Shown here: positions 1 to 7,569 of the stretch, in pieces | Position numbering within the stretch: the stretch's first letter is position 1 | Layout of the letters: each line of letters opens with the position of its first letter | Assembly (NCBI RefSeq): GCF_000421625.1 | Contig: NZ_ATXJ01000005.1 | Location: 1-64,000, forward strand | DNA: 64,000 nucleotides | DNA from: Thermus islandicus DSM 21543 | GTDB taxonomy: Bacteria; Deinococcota; Deinococci; Deinococcales; Thermaceae | Direction of reading: 5' to 3' | The notes under the pieces: model-generated | Told to the model about the DNA's origin: nothing | The model's input: only the letters and a program-made list of their open reading frames with translations | Databases searched by the model: none | Position numbers and translations under genes: made by a program

Positions 1-282
1 TCCAGGGCAGTCGCGCTCTCCTGATAGACCCGGTCAAGGAGGGCTTCTGCCTCCACCCGTGGGTTGGACAGGAAGCGGTAAAGGGCTTTGGCCTGGTGGA
101 AGCGGTTCTGGAGGGGAGAAGGGAGCGAGGCCACCATCTCGCTCACCCGGGCTGAGCCTGCGGCCAAGGCGCCCCGCACCACCTCTTCAAACCGTCGGTG
201 GAGGCGCTTATCGGGGGAAAACGCTCGCAAAACGGCCCGTGAACTCCTGGAGCCTGGCCTCGGCCACCTTGAGCATGTCCAT
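1..282 (-). pseudogene. IS4-type transposase, 5' part, frame-shifted and cut by window edge
   Basis: Read on the minus strand, an ATG at 282 opens a frame of 24 codons that ends at a TAA (210-208). The reading continues in the next frame from about 220 to the window edge without a stop. That second frame gives a typical IS4/Tn5-like N-terminal part: FSPDKRLHRRFEEVV, then an LPSPLQNRFHQAKALYRF block, which is the DNA-binding 'AKAAYRF' region of the family. The shift lies at a run of four T followed by five C (221-213); losing one base there would join both frames. The DDE catalytic core lies outside the window. It is either a dead copy or one using frameshifting at the slippery run. Confidence 0.7.
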
Positions 283-285
283 GGA

Positions 286-969
286 TCACCCCCGGTACCA
301 GATACGGGCTGCGCCCGCAAGGGGAGATTTACCACGAAACGGAGATGTGGGTAAAGTCCTGAAAAGGTAGAGGAGGGCCCGGCCCGCCTCCACAAGGACC
401 CGGATGGGCCCCAGGGCGCGGTTTTCCAGGGTGCGGGTGGTGGCCCGAAGGGGGGTTGGGGGGAGGTTCCACCGGGCCCCTTCCACCCCCAGGGTGGCCT
501 CGGGAAAGGGAAGGAGGCTGAAGGGAGCGCCGGGCTCCAGGGGGAAGGCGTGGAGGCCGGGAAGGAGGGGGATGGCCCAGGCAAGCCCGTCCGTAAGCTC
601 TACCCGAACCCCCTTCTCCAGGAGGGCGAAGGCCAGCTCCAGATGGGCCAGGGTATGGTCCAGCCGCCCACCCAGGGCCCCGAGCAGGAGGATCTCCTCC
701 GCCCCGAGCTCCAAGGCCTTCCAGAGGAGGGCCTCCCCGTCGGTGAGGTCCTTGTCCTGGGGGAGGACCTCCTTGGGGGCGGGAAGGGCCTCTTGGAGCT
801 CAGGGGGGCTTGAGTCAAAGTCCCCAAGCCAAAGCTCCACGGGAAGGCCAAGGGCCAGGGCGTGCCGTCCGCCCGAGTCCGCCGCCAGAAGGCGGTAACC
901 CTTCAGCCTTTCCTTTAGGGCCGCCGTCCCCAAAAGGGGGCCTCCCAGAAGGAGGGCGAAGCGCTTCAT
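286..969 (-). CDS. Thiamine pyrophosphokinase
   Basis: A 227-residue cytoplasmic kinase converting thiamine plus ATP to thiamine diphosphate. Family signs are the LGGPL start, AADSGG near residue 25, the acidic LGDFDS motif, QDKDLTDGE, and GALGGRLDHTLAHL near the middle. The start at 969 overlaps the stop of the upstream ABC ATPase gene (ATGA), so the two are translationally coupled. The last 20 or so residues, after LVEAGRALLYLF, are unlike a kinase end and run into sequence directly before the transposase start. The 3' end therefore seems to have been replaced by insertion sequence DNA. Function is probably intact because the fold ends before that point. Confidence 0.85.
   Translation of the reverse strand: MKRFALLLGGPLLGTAALKERLKGYRLLAADSGGRHALALGLPVELWLGDFDSSPPELQEALPAPKEVLPQDKDLTDGEALLWKALELGAEEILLLGALGGRLDHTLAHLELAFALLEKGVRVELTDGLAWAIPLLPGLHAFPLEPGAPFSLLPFPEATLGVEGARWNLPPTPLRATTRTLENRALGPIRVLVEAGRALLYLFRTLPTSPFRGKSPLAGAARIWYRG
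301..360. repeat. Probable insertion sequence end with short inverted repeats
   Basis: Between the end of the thiamine kinase fold and the transposase start lie a small hairpin (CGGGC at 305-309 with GCCCG at 313-317) and a near-palindrome (TTTACCAC at 328-335 with GTGGGTAAA at 347-355). Their position fits the terminal region of the IS4-type element. The other end is outside the window, so neither the terminal repeat nor a target duplication can be confirmed. Confidence 0.35.
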
Positions 970-1925
970 CCCTCCAAGGCTAACGCCCGGGAGGGGTCCA
1001 GGTGGAGGCTGACCCTTTCCCCCTCTTTCGGACCTTCGGGGGCCTCGAGGTAGAGCCGCACCCCCTTCACCCGTACCCAAAGCCCCACCCGTGGCCCGAA
1101 GAAGAGGCGCTCCTCCACCACCCCTTCCAGGGACCCCTCGAGGGCGAGGGCCCGCGGGGGGAGGAGGTGGGCCTTTGGGGGGAGCCCCAGGGCTTGGCTC
1201 TCCTCGGGGGAAAGGAGGTTCTTGTGGCCCAGGAACCGGGCAGTCCAAGCGTCCTTGGGCCGGGCATACACCTCCTCTGGCCTGCCCACCTGGACCAGGT
1301 GGCCTTCCCGCAGAAGGGCCACCCGGTGGGCCAGGAGGAAGGCCTCGCCCTGGTCGTGGGTGACGAGAAGGGTGGTGACCCCCTCCTCCTTGAGGGTCCT
1401 CCGCAGGAAAAGGAGGAGTTCCTCCCTTAGCCTCAGGTCCAAGGCCCCTAAGGGCTCGTCCAGCAGGAGGAGGCGGGGCCTCGGGGCCAAGGCCCGGGCC
1501 AGGGCCACCCGCTGTTGCTCTCCTCCCGAAAGCTCCTGGGGCCGTTTTCTGGCGTGGGGGGTGAGCTCCATGCGCAGCAGAAGCTCCTCCACCCGAGCCC
1601 GTTGGACCTCCTTGGGCCAGCGGGCCTCCACCAGGCCGAAGGCGATGTTCTCCGCCACGGTGAGGTGGGGGAAGAGCGCGTAGTCCTGGAAGAGGAAGCC
1701 CACCTTCCGCCTCTCCGGGGGAAAGGCGGTGAGGTCCTCGCCCTGGAAGCGCACGAACCCCCGGTCCGGGGGAAGGAGGCCAGCGACCAGCCTGAGGAGG
1801 GTGCTCTTCCCGCTTCCCGAGGGGCCCAAAAGGGCCAGGACCTCGCCCTCCGCCAGGGTGAGTTCCAAGGCGAGGCGGAAGCCGGGGAAGCGCTTTTCCA
1901 GGGAAAGCTCCAGCACGCTTCCCAT
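966..1925 (-). CDS. ABC transporter ATP-binding protein with TOBE domain
   Basis: A 319-residue ATPase energising an importer. Walker A GPSGSGKST is near residue 34, the Q-loop is in FLFQDYALFPH, the signature is LSGGEQQRVALARALA, and Walker B is LLLLDEPLGALD. The C-terminal 80 or so residues form a TOBE-type domain, as in PotA, FbpC and ModC. Because it is followed and overlapped by a thiamine kinase gene, thiamine or a precursor is one possible substrate. Classic ThiQ is shorter and lacks the extra domain, however. No permease or binding-protein gene is adjacent (the upstream gene is cycA), so it is an orphan ATPase and the substrate is open. Confidence 0.85.
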   Translation of the reverse strand: MGSVLELSLEKRFPGFRLALELTLAEGEVLALLGPSGSGKSTLLRLVAGLLPPDRGFVRFQGEDLTAFPPERRKVGFLFQDYALFPHLTVAENIAFGLVEARWPKEVQRARVEELLLRMELTPHARKRPQELSGGEQQRVALARALAPRPRLLLLDEPLGALDLRLREELLLFLRRTLKEEGVTTLLVTHDQGEAFLLAHRVALLREGHLVQVGRPEEVYARPKDAWTARFLGHKNLLSPEESQALGLPPKAHLLPPRALALEGSLEGVVEERLFFGPRVGLWVRVKGVRLYLEAPEGPKEGERVSLHLDPSRALALEG

Positions 1926-1934
1926 TAAACAGGA

Positions 1935-1960
1935 AGCCCAGGGCCTTAAGGCCCCGGGCT
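1935..1960 (-). terminator. Rho-independent-type terminator after cycA
   Basis: An 11-base-pair stem with one mismatch: AGCCCAGGGCC (1935-1945), loop TTAA, GGCCCCGGGCT (1950-1960). It lies just after the cycA stop and before the ABC ATPase gene on the same strand. The RNA after the stem is moderately U-rich (TTCCTGTTTAAT on the minus strand). Confidence 0.65.
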
Positions 1961-1971
1961 ATGGGTAGGCC

Positions 1972-2418
1972 CTACTTGAGGCCCAGCTTCTTCCGCTCCT
2001 CGTAGACCTGCTGCGGGGTGAGCTTCTTGTCCCGGAGGGCCTTCACCTCGGCTGCGGCAAAGGGCTTGAAGTCCTTCACCTTCTTGTCGTCCCCCCAGGC
2101 GGTGGCGATGTGGGTGAGGACCGCGGCGATCTCCTCATCCTTGAGCTGGGAGAAGGCGGGCATAGCTCCGTTGTACTTCATCCCCTTCACCTCAATCTGG
2201 CCCTGAAGGCCCCATAGGAGCACCTTGATGAGGTACTCCCGGCCCCCCTGCTTGGAGAGGATCTCCGCCACGTGGCCCGCGAGGGGCGGGAAGGCTCCGG
2301 GAAGGCCTTGGCCGTTAGGCTGGTGGCAACCTGCGCACTGGGCGTAGACCTTGGCGCCGTCCGCCTGGGCCAGGGCCAGGCTGCCGAGCAGGAGGAGAGC
2401 CGTAAGCGTCCGCTTCAT
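1972..2418 (-). CDS. cycA: Cytochrome c-552
   Basis: A 148-residue exported class I cytochrome c that shuttles electrons in the periplasm to the terminal oxidase (ba3/caa3 in Thermus). The signal peptide ends at LALA (residue 17). Heme attaches at CAGCH (28-32). [14 protein letters not shown] and the Met in GAMPAF match the well-studied T. thermophilus c-552, as does the long basic C-terminal tail ending KKLGLK. It is transcribed alone, divergent from the sox cluster, from a good promoter at 2437-2465. SoxAX and SoxCD are expected to hand electrons to such a c-type cytochrome, which fits the neighbourhood. Confidence 0.96.
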   Translation of the reverse strand: MKRTLTALLLLGSLALAQADGAKVYAQCAGCHQPNGQGLPGAFPPLAGHVAEILSKQGGREYLIKVLLWGLQGQIEVKGMKYNGAMPAFSQLKDEEIAAVLTHIATAWGDDKKVKDFKPFAAAEVKALRDKKLTPQQVYEERKKLGLK

Positions 2419-2436
2419 CTTTACCCTCCGGGGTAT

Positions 2437-2465
2437 AGGGTAGTGCCTCCGCCCTAAGCCGTCAA
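2437..2465 (-). promoter_or_regulatory. cycA promoter
   Basis: On the minus strand TTGACG (2465-2460) is separated by exactly 17 bases from TACCCT (2442-2437). The start codon follows after a short leader that contains a GGAGGG ribosome site. Confidence 0.65.
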
Positions 2466-2619
2466 GAGGCAGAGGCTTTAGCGAGGCTTAAGCCAGCGCC
2501 TCTTGAGCGTATAGCCCCCGGGGGTTAGGCAAAGGTGGCCAAAGGTCATGCGTATTTGTGAAGGTTAAAACGAGCACAGGGCTTGCTTTTCCCGTACCCT
2601 TGGGGTAGAGTGTAGGTGT

Positions 2620-2673
2620 CCTTGAGCATACTTAGGAAGTGTAGACTGCGGTAGCATTCGGATATGCTCAAGG
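2620..2673. promoter_or_regulatory. Large perfect inverted repeat before soxW
   Basis: CCTTGAGCATA (2620-2630) and TATGCTCAAGG (2663-2673) are perfect 11-base inverted arms 32 bases apart. The right arm contains TATGCT, placed to act as the -10 for soxW (start 2684); the left arm carries the same hexamer pointing toward cycA. It looks like an operator for a dimeric regulator or for divergent promoters. No regulator gene is visible next to the sox locus. Confidence 0.45.
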
Positions 2674-2683
2674 TGTATAAGGT

Positions 2684-3109
2684 ATGTACGTGTACGGGGT
2701 ACTTTTGACCCTTTGGGCGAGCGTAGCCTTGGCCGCTCCCGACTTCGGGCGCTGGTACCCGTGGGAGCAGGCCCAGGCCCTGGCCAAGGCCCATGGTCGC
2801 ATGCTTTTGCTCTACTTCCACAGTCCCTACTGCCCCTACTGCGAGCAGATGAACACCTTCGTCCTATCGGATCCTGCCGTAAGCCGCTTTTTGGAAGAGC
2901 GGTTTGTGGTGGCCTCCGTGGGCACCGAGACCCCGGAGGGGCAGGAGCTGGCCCGGCGCTTCCGGGTGCCGGGGACCCCTACCTTTGTCTTCCTCGCCTT
3001 CCGCAAGGGGGCGTGGGAAGAGGTGGGCCGGCTTTTCGGCAGCCGGCCCAGGGCGCAGTTTTTGGAGGAGCTGCGCCAGATGTGTGCCAAGGGAGGTGCA
3101 TGTGAATAG
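2684..3109 (+). CDS. soxW: Periplasmic thioredoxin-like protein of the sox locus (SoxW/SoxS type)
   Basis: A 141-residue protein with an N-terminal signal peptide (to about residue 18) and a thioredoxin fold. The active site is CPYC at 50-53, with cis-proline in VPGTPTFVF. Proteins of this type in sox clusters keep the SoxY carrier cysteine reduced or act in thiol supply during thiosulfate oxidation. It is the first gene of the sox operon, and the soxY start codon lies inside its 3' end, so the two are coupled. The start at 2684 has AAGGTG eight bases upstream. The assignment between SoxW and SoxS is by context. Confidence 0.75.
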   Translation: MYVYGVLLTLWASVALAAPDFGRWYPWEQAQALAKAHGRMLLLYFHSPYCPYCEQMNTFVLSDPAVSRFLEERFVVASVGTETPEGQELARRFRVPGTPTFVFLAFRKGAWEEVGRLFGSRPRAQFLEELRQMCAKGGACE

Positions 3110-3554
3110 GCGAGCGTTTCTTAAGGCTACCGGCGTAACCCTGGGGGCCATGGCCTTCTTGGGGCTTCCCGCAAGGGCCCAGGGCCTCGAGGGGGAGGAC
3201 CTTGCGAACCTGGAGAAGGCCCTCAAGGAAACCCTGGGAAAGGGATTTAAGGACCTTACCCCCTCAGACTTGGTGAAGCTCAACATGCCCCAGATCGCCG
3301 AGAGCGGGGCCAACGTTCCCCTGGAGGTGGAGGTGAACCTGCCCTCGGCCCAGGTCAAGGCCATCCACCTGTTTGCCGACAAGAACCCCACCCCCCGCTT
3401 GGTGAGCCTCAAGCCCATGAAGGCCTTGCCCTACTACGCCAGCCGGGTCCGCTTGGCCGAGACCACGGCGGTGCGGGCGGTGGTGGAAACCCAAGACGGC
3501 AAGCTGCTTCTGGCTTCGTCCAGCACCCGGGTCACCGTGGGCGGGTGCGGTTAA
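3102..3554 (+). CDS. soxY: Sulfur carrier protein SoxY
   Basis: A 150-residue periplasmic carrier subunit. It begins with a twin-arginine signal (NRRAFLK, then a hydrophobic stretch to PARAQ) and ends with the flexible VGGCG arm. The penultimate Cys149 of that arm carries the thiosulfate-derived sulfur through the Sox cycle. Tat export fits folding with SoxZ before transport. The GTG start at 3102 overlaps the end of the thioredoxin gene; no ATG in this frame gives the RR motif. soxZ follows after 11 bases. Confidence 0.93.
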   Translation: MNRRAFLKATGVTLGAMAFLGLPARAQGLEGEDLANLEKALKETLGKGFKDLTPSDLVKLNMPQIAESGANVPLEVEVNLPSAQVKAIHLFADKNPTPRLVSLKPMKALPYYASRVRLAETTAVRAVVETQDGKLLLASSSTRVTVGGCG

Positions 3555-3565
3555 GGAGGTAAACC

Positions 3566-3892
3566 ATGGCCATTCGCGTGATCGTACGCCTGACCCCGGC
3601 CAAGCCCAAGGCGGGCGAGGAATTCAAGCTCCAGGCGGTGGCCCAGCATCCCAACGAGCCTGGCACCCGCAAGGATGCGGAGGGCAAGCTCATTCCCGCC
3701 AAGTACATCAACCTGGTGGAGGTCTACTTTGAAGGGGAGAAGGTCGCCGAGGCCGCCCCTGGCCCTTCCACCAGCGCGAACCCCCTGTACAGCTTCAAGT
3801 TCAAGGCGGAGAAGGGGGGGACCTTCACCGTGAAGCTTAAGGACACGGATGGCGACACGGGGGAGGGGACGGTCAAGCTGGAGCTGGCCTAG
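3566..3892 (+). CDS. soxZ: Sulfur carrier partner SoxZ
   Basis: A 108-residue immunoglobulin-like partner of SoxY, with no signal peptide of its own. It is expected to leave the cell bound to Tat-targeted SoxY. Typical features are the AKPKAGEEFKLQAV opening, HPNEPGTRKD and a final beta-sandwich rich in Lys and Gly. A textbook ribosome site (AAGGAGGT) stands seven bases before the ATG. Confidence 0.93.
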   Translation: MAIRVIVRLTPAKPKAGEEFKLQAVAQHPNEPGTRKDAEGKLIPAKYINLVEVYFEGEKVAEAAPGPSTSANPLYSFKFKAEKGGTFTVKLKDTDGDTGEGTVKLELA

Positions 3893-3898
3893 ATCTAA

Positions 3899-3920
3899 GC
3901 CCCCGGGGGTCCCCGGGGGC
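3899..3920 (+). terminator. Strong hairpin between soxZ and soxA
   Basis: GCCCCCGGGG (3899-3908) and CCCCGGGGGC (3911-3920) are perfect 10-base arms. There is no T-run after it, so it may act as an attenuator or as an mRNA end-protecting stem giving more SoxYZ than SoxAX. It could also be a weak terminator. Confidence 0.5.
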
Positions 3921-3937
3921 CTCGAGGGGAGGGGAGG

Positions 3938-4717
3938 ATGGGTAAGGCGGCCTGGGTGGCGTGGTTCCTTCTCCTGCTAGGGGTGGCTCTGGCCCAGGAA
4001 GGAGGGGACCCCCGGGAGGAGGCCAAGCGGCAGAAAGAGCTTTTGCGCCAAACGGCGGGCGTCCTCCCTACCGAGCTCATCGCAGCCCAAGGGGAGGAGC
4101 TTTTTAACCGCAAGGGGCCTTCGGGAAAGACCATGGCAGCCTGCGACTTCGGCCTGGGGAAGGGGGTCCTGGAGGGGGTGGCCGCCCGGCTCCCCCGCTA
4201 TTTCCTGGACACGGGGAAGGTGGAGGACCTGGACGGGCGGATCGTCACCTGCATGACCCGGGTCCAGGGGTTTAAGCCCGAGCAGGTCAAGCGTTCGGAA
4301 GTGGTGGCCGTGGCCTTCTATATCGCCAGCAAGTCCACGGGGCACAAGGTCCAGACCCGGCTTCTGTTTCCCGAGGAGCGGGAACTCTATGCCCTGGGGG
4401 AGAAGCTCTTCTGGGCCCGCTCCGGGCCCCGGGATGTGGGGTGCGCCACCTGCCACGTAACCTATGTGGGGAAGCGGGCGGGGGTCCTGCCCTATGCGGA
4501 CGTGCTGGGCAAGGACCAGTCCTGGACCCACTGGCCCGCCTACCGCTACTCCAATGACCAGGCCTGGACCATGCAGGACCGTATCCGGGCCTGTTACGGG
4601 AACCTGGCCCACCCTCAGCCCGCCTTGTATTCCCAGCCCATTTTGGCCCTGGAGGTCTTTTTGGCCTACCAGAACCGCGGGGCCCAGGTAGAGGAGTGGC
4701 CCGCCTTCGTGCGGTGA
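3938..4717 (+). CDS. soxA: Cytochrome SoxA, mono-heme type (copy 1)
   Basis: A 259-residue periplasmic subunit of the SoxAX complex, which couples thiosulfate oxidatively to the SoxY cysteine. A signal peptide ends at ALAQ (residue 20). Only one heme site is present, CATCH at 169-173. The N-terminal half has lost its heme and keeps two cysteines (C69, C105) placed to form a disulfide. Cys219 in RIRACYGN is the expected persulfide heme ligand of the active site. soxX follows ten bases later. A second paralogous pair lies downstream (soxX2-soxA2). Confidence 0.92.
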   Translation: MGKAAWVAWFLLLLGVALAQEGGDPREEAKRQKELLRQTAGVLPTELIAAQGEELFNRKGPSGKTMAACDFGLGKGVLEGVAARLPRYFLDTGKVEDLDGRIVTCMTRVQGFKPEQVKRSEVVAVAFYIASKSTGHKVQTRLLFPEERELYALGEKLFWARSGPRDVGCATCHVTYVGKRAGVLPYADVLGKDQSWTHWPAYRYSNDQAWTMQDRIRACYGNLAHPQPALYSQPILALEVFLAYQNRGAQVEEWPAFVR

Positions 4718-4727
4718 GGAGGAGCGC

Positions 4728-5300
4728 ATGCGGAAGGTAGCCCTCGCTCTTTTGGTCCTTGCCCTGGCCTTCGCCTTCGCCCAGCGCTACTTCGCCGAGG
4801 AGGAGCTTAAGCGCATCCAGACGGGGGGCAAGGCCTACGCCGAGGCGTTCGTGAACCAAAGGCCCGACCAGGCCCTCTGCTCCCTTCACCGCAACCGCCT
4901 TCCCGGAGACCTCCTGCCCAAGTTCCTGGAGGAACAGCGGGCAAAGATTCAGTACCCCGCAGGGGGAAAGCTTATGGGGGATTGGAAAAGGGGCGGGGCC
5001 ATCTTCAATAACCTTCAGAAGGCCAACTGCTTTTCCTGCCACTTCGGTTCCCCGGTTCACCTAGGCGGGGATGTAGGGCCGAGCCTGGAGAAGTACGGCC
5101 TGAAGCGGGGCCAGTCGGAGGCCATCCAGCGGTACACCTATGAGGTCATCTACAACAGCTGGGCCTACTTCCCCTGCTCGGTCATGTACCGCTTCGGGGC
5201 CCAGGGCCTCCTCACCCCGGAGGAGATTGCGGACGTGGTGGCCTACCTTCTAGACCCGGAGAGCGAGTTCAACACCAAGCCTGCGGTGGGGTCCAGATGA
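4728..5300 (+). CDS. soxX: Cytochrome SoxX (copy 1)
   Basis: A 190-residue mono-heme partner of SoxA that takes electrons from the active-site heme and passes them on. The signal peptide ends near AFAFA (18). There is an N-terminal extension of about 80 residues before heme site CFSCH (101-105). Met153 in PCSVMYRFG is the likely axial ligand, and C51 and C150 could bond. Its last four bases are shared with the soxB start (ATGA). Confidence 0.92.
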   Translation: MRKVALALLVLALAFAFAQRYFAEEELKRIQTGGKAYAEAFVNQRPDQALCSLHRNRLPGDLLPKFLEEQRAKIQYPAGGKLMGDWKRGGAIFNNLQKANCFSCHFGSPVHLGGDVGPSLEKYGLKRGQSEAIQRYTYEVIYNSWAYFPCSVMYRFGAQGLLTPEEIADVVAYLLDPESEFNTKPAVGSR

Positions 5301-7006
5301 CCCGGAGGGAGCTGCTCGGCCTGCTCGCCGCCTTGGGGGTGACAAGCCCCAGGGCTTTCGCCCAGCTTCTGGAGCGTCCCCAGGAGCTCTACCAGCTCCC
5401 CCCTTACGGCGACCTAACCCTTCTTTTCCTCTCCGATCTCCACGCCCAGCTTTTGCCCCACTATTACATGGAGCCCCCTAACCTCCTCGCCCCCAAGCCC
5501 CTTATGGGCCGCCCGGGGTATCTCGCGGGAGAGGCCATGCTCCGCTACTTTGGGCTTAAGCCGGGGAGCCTCGAGGCCTACCTGGCCTCCTTCGTGGATT
5601 TCCAGGCCTTGGCGGAGCGCTTTGGCCCCTTAGGCGGCGGAGCCCAGATCGCGGCCCTCATCCAGGGGCAAAGGGCCCAAGCCAAAAAAGCCCTGGTTCT
5701 GGAGGGGGGGGACAACTGGACCAACTCGGGCCTTTCCCTCCTCACCCGGGGTGGGGTCATGGTGGACTGGATGAACCGGGTGGGGTTTGACCACATGGTC
5801 TTCCACTGGGAGTGGACCCTAGGGCGGGGGCGGGTGGAGGAGCTTTTGCGAACCCTTCGGGCCAGGCCCATAAGCTTTAACGTCACCGACGACCTTTTTG
5901 GCGATCCCATCTTCCCCCCCTACGCCCTGCACGAGGCCGGTGGCTACACGGTGGCCGTCATCGGCTCCACCTATCCCTACGTCAAAGTGTCCCATCCGGA
6001 GGAGTTCACCGAGGGGCTTTCCTTCGGGGTGCGGGAGAGGGAGCTGGCCAAGCTGGTAGAGGAGCTTAGGGGCCAGGGGGTGGACGCCATCGTCCTTCTC
6101 TCCCACAACGGCTTGCCCCTGGACACCGCCTTGGCCGGAAGGGTGCCAGGGATTGACCTCATCCTGAGCGGCCATACCCACGACATCACCTTCACCCCTG
6201 TGAGGGTGGGCAAGACCTACATCGTGGCGGGGAGCACGGCAGGGAAGGCCCTCATCCGGGTGGACCTGAAGCTCAAGAAGGGGGGGATTGCCGGTTTGCG
6301 CCTCAGGGTCTTGCCGGTGGCCTCCCGCCTCCTGCCCCAGGATCCCCAGGTGGCCGCCTTCATTGAGGAAGCCTATGCCCCCCATAAGGCCTACCTCTTT
6401 GAGACCTTGGCCGTTTCCGAGAGCCTCATCTACAAGAGGGACACCGTGTATTCCACCTTTGACGAGCTGGCGGGACGGGCGGTGCGGGCCTTTTACCCAG
6501 AGGTGGAGGTGGTCTTCAGCCCCGGGACCCGCTGGGGCACTACCATCCTCCCCGGGGAAGCCATCACCCGGGAAAAGGTTTTGGCCTATACCGCCTTCAC
6601 CTACCCCGAGGTCTACGTCTTCCGGCTCAAAGGGGAGAGGCTTAAGGCGGTGCTGGAGGATGTAGCGGCCAACGTCTTCAGCCCCGATCCCTTTTACCAG
6701 CAGGGCGGGGACATGAGCCGGGCCTACGGCCTCAGGTACACCCTAAACCCCGATGCCCCCACCGGGAGCCGCATCTTGGACCTCCAGGTGGGGGGGAAAC
6801 CTTGGGATCCTCACCGGGAGTACGTGGTGGCCGCCTATGGGGGCAGGCTTCAGCGGGCCGGCACCCCCGTGCCTGGGGTGGAGCCGAAGCCCATTTACGA
6901 GATTTTGGCGGCCTACTTGAAGGCGGAAGGCCGCATCCGCATAGACCCCAAGCCCAATGTGCGGGTGGTGGGGCGCAACTACCGCGTTCCGGAGGTGAAA
7001 GGATGA
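5297..7006 (+). CDS. soxB: Sulfate thiohydrolase SoxB
   Basis: A 569-residue periplasmic hydrolase that releases sulfate from SoxY-S-sulfonate using a di-manganese site. It starts with a Tat signal (TRRELLG). The 5'-nucleotidase/calcineurin metal motifs appear in order: LFLSDLHAQLLPH, EGGDNWTNSG, LLSHNGLPLD and LSGHTHDI. The C-terminal nucleotidase-like domain starts around residue 370. The family structure was solved from T. thermophilus, and this protein reads as a close relative. The end overlaps the start of a second soxX. Confidence 0.96.
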   Translation: MTRRELLGLLAALGVTSPRAFAQLLERPQELYQLPPYGDLTLLFLSDLHAQLLPHYYMEPPNLLAPKPLMGRPGYLAGEAMLRYFGLKPGSLEAYLASFVDFQALAERFGPLGGGAQIAALIQGQRAQAKKALVLEGGDNWTNSGLSLLTRGGVMVDWMNRVGFDHMVFHWEWTLGRGRVEELLRTLRARPISFNVTDDLFGDPIFPPYALHEAGGYTVAVIGSTYPYVKVSHPEEFTEGLSFGVRERELAKLVEELRGQGVDAIVLLSHNGLPLDTALAGRVPGIDLILSGHTHDITFTPVRVGKTYIVAGSTAGKALIRVDLKLKKGGIAGLRLRVLPVASRLLPQDPQVAAFIEEAYAPHKAYLFETLAVSESLIYKRDTVYSTFDELAGRAVRAFYPEVEVVFSPGTRWGTTILPGEAITREKVLAYTAFTYPEVYVFRLKGERLKAVLEDVAANVFSPDPFYQQGGDMSRAYGLRYTLNPDAPTGSRILDLQVGGKPWDPHREYVVAAYGGRLQRAGTPVPGVEPKPIYEILAAYLKAEGRIRIDPKPNVRVVGRNYRVPEVKG

Positions 7007-7566
7007 GAGGACATGGGTTCGTGGCTTTGGGGATCTTGGCCCTTCTCGGGCTTGGCCTCTCCCAGGGGGGCTCTTTTAGGGCCCGCCTCGAGGCGGCCAT
7101 CCGCTCCGGGGGCGAGGGCTTTGCCCGGACCATGCTGGCCCAGGACAAGGGCCAGGCCCTCTGTTCCCAGTACCGGGATCGGCTCCCGGCAGAGCTGATC
7201 CCGGGTTTCCTGGCGGAGCAGAAGGCCCTCATCCGGTACCCCAAGGACGGCAAGCTCATGGGCGATTGGAAGAACGGGGAGAAGGTCTTCACCGACCCCA
7301 AGCGGGGCAACTGCTACGCCTGCCATGCCGGGGACCCCAGGGAGGTGGCCCACGGCACCATGGGCCCAAGCCTCACGGGCTACGGCGAGCGGGGGCAGTC
7401 GGAGGCGGTGGTCCGCTACACCTACGAGAAGATCTACAACGCCTGGGCCTTCGTGCCCTGCTCCTTGATGTACCGAGGCGGGGTACACGGTTTGTTTACC
7501 CCCGAGGAGGCGGCCGACCTGACGGCTTTCCTCCTTGACCCCGAGTCCCCGATCAACCGGAGGTGA
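7003..7566 (+). CDS. soxX: Second SoxX-like cytochrome
   Basis: A 187-residue paralogue of the first SoxX: signal peptide, about 85 residues of extension, heme site CYACH (104-108) and Met156 in PCSLMYRGG. The ATG at 7003 sits on the soxB stop (ATGA). It is followed three bases later by a second soxA, so the order here is X2-A2, the reverse of the A-X order before soxB. It may serve a different sulfur substrate or a conjugation step with another partner; the sequence does not say which. Confidence 0.88.
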   Translation: MRGHGFVALGILALLGLGLSQGGSFRARLEAAIRSGGEGFARTMLAQDKGQALCSQYRDRLPAELIPGFLAEQKALIRYPKDGKLMGDWKNGEKVFTDPKRGNCYACHAGDPREVAHGTMGPSLTGYGERGQSEAVVRYTYEKIYNAWAFVPCSLMYRGGVHGLFTPEEAADLTAFLLDPESPINRR

Positions 7567-7569
7567 GCC

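Noticed and set aside
5297-7006. SoxB as a plain 5'-nucleotidase
   Set aside because: Tat signal, position between two SoxAX pairs and the family-specific first motif favour SoxB.
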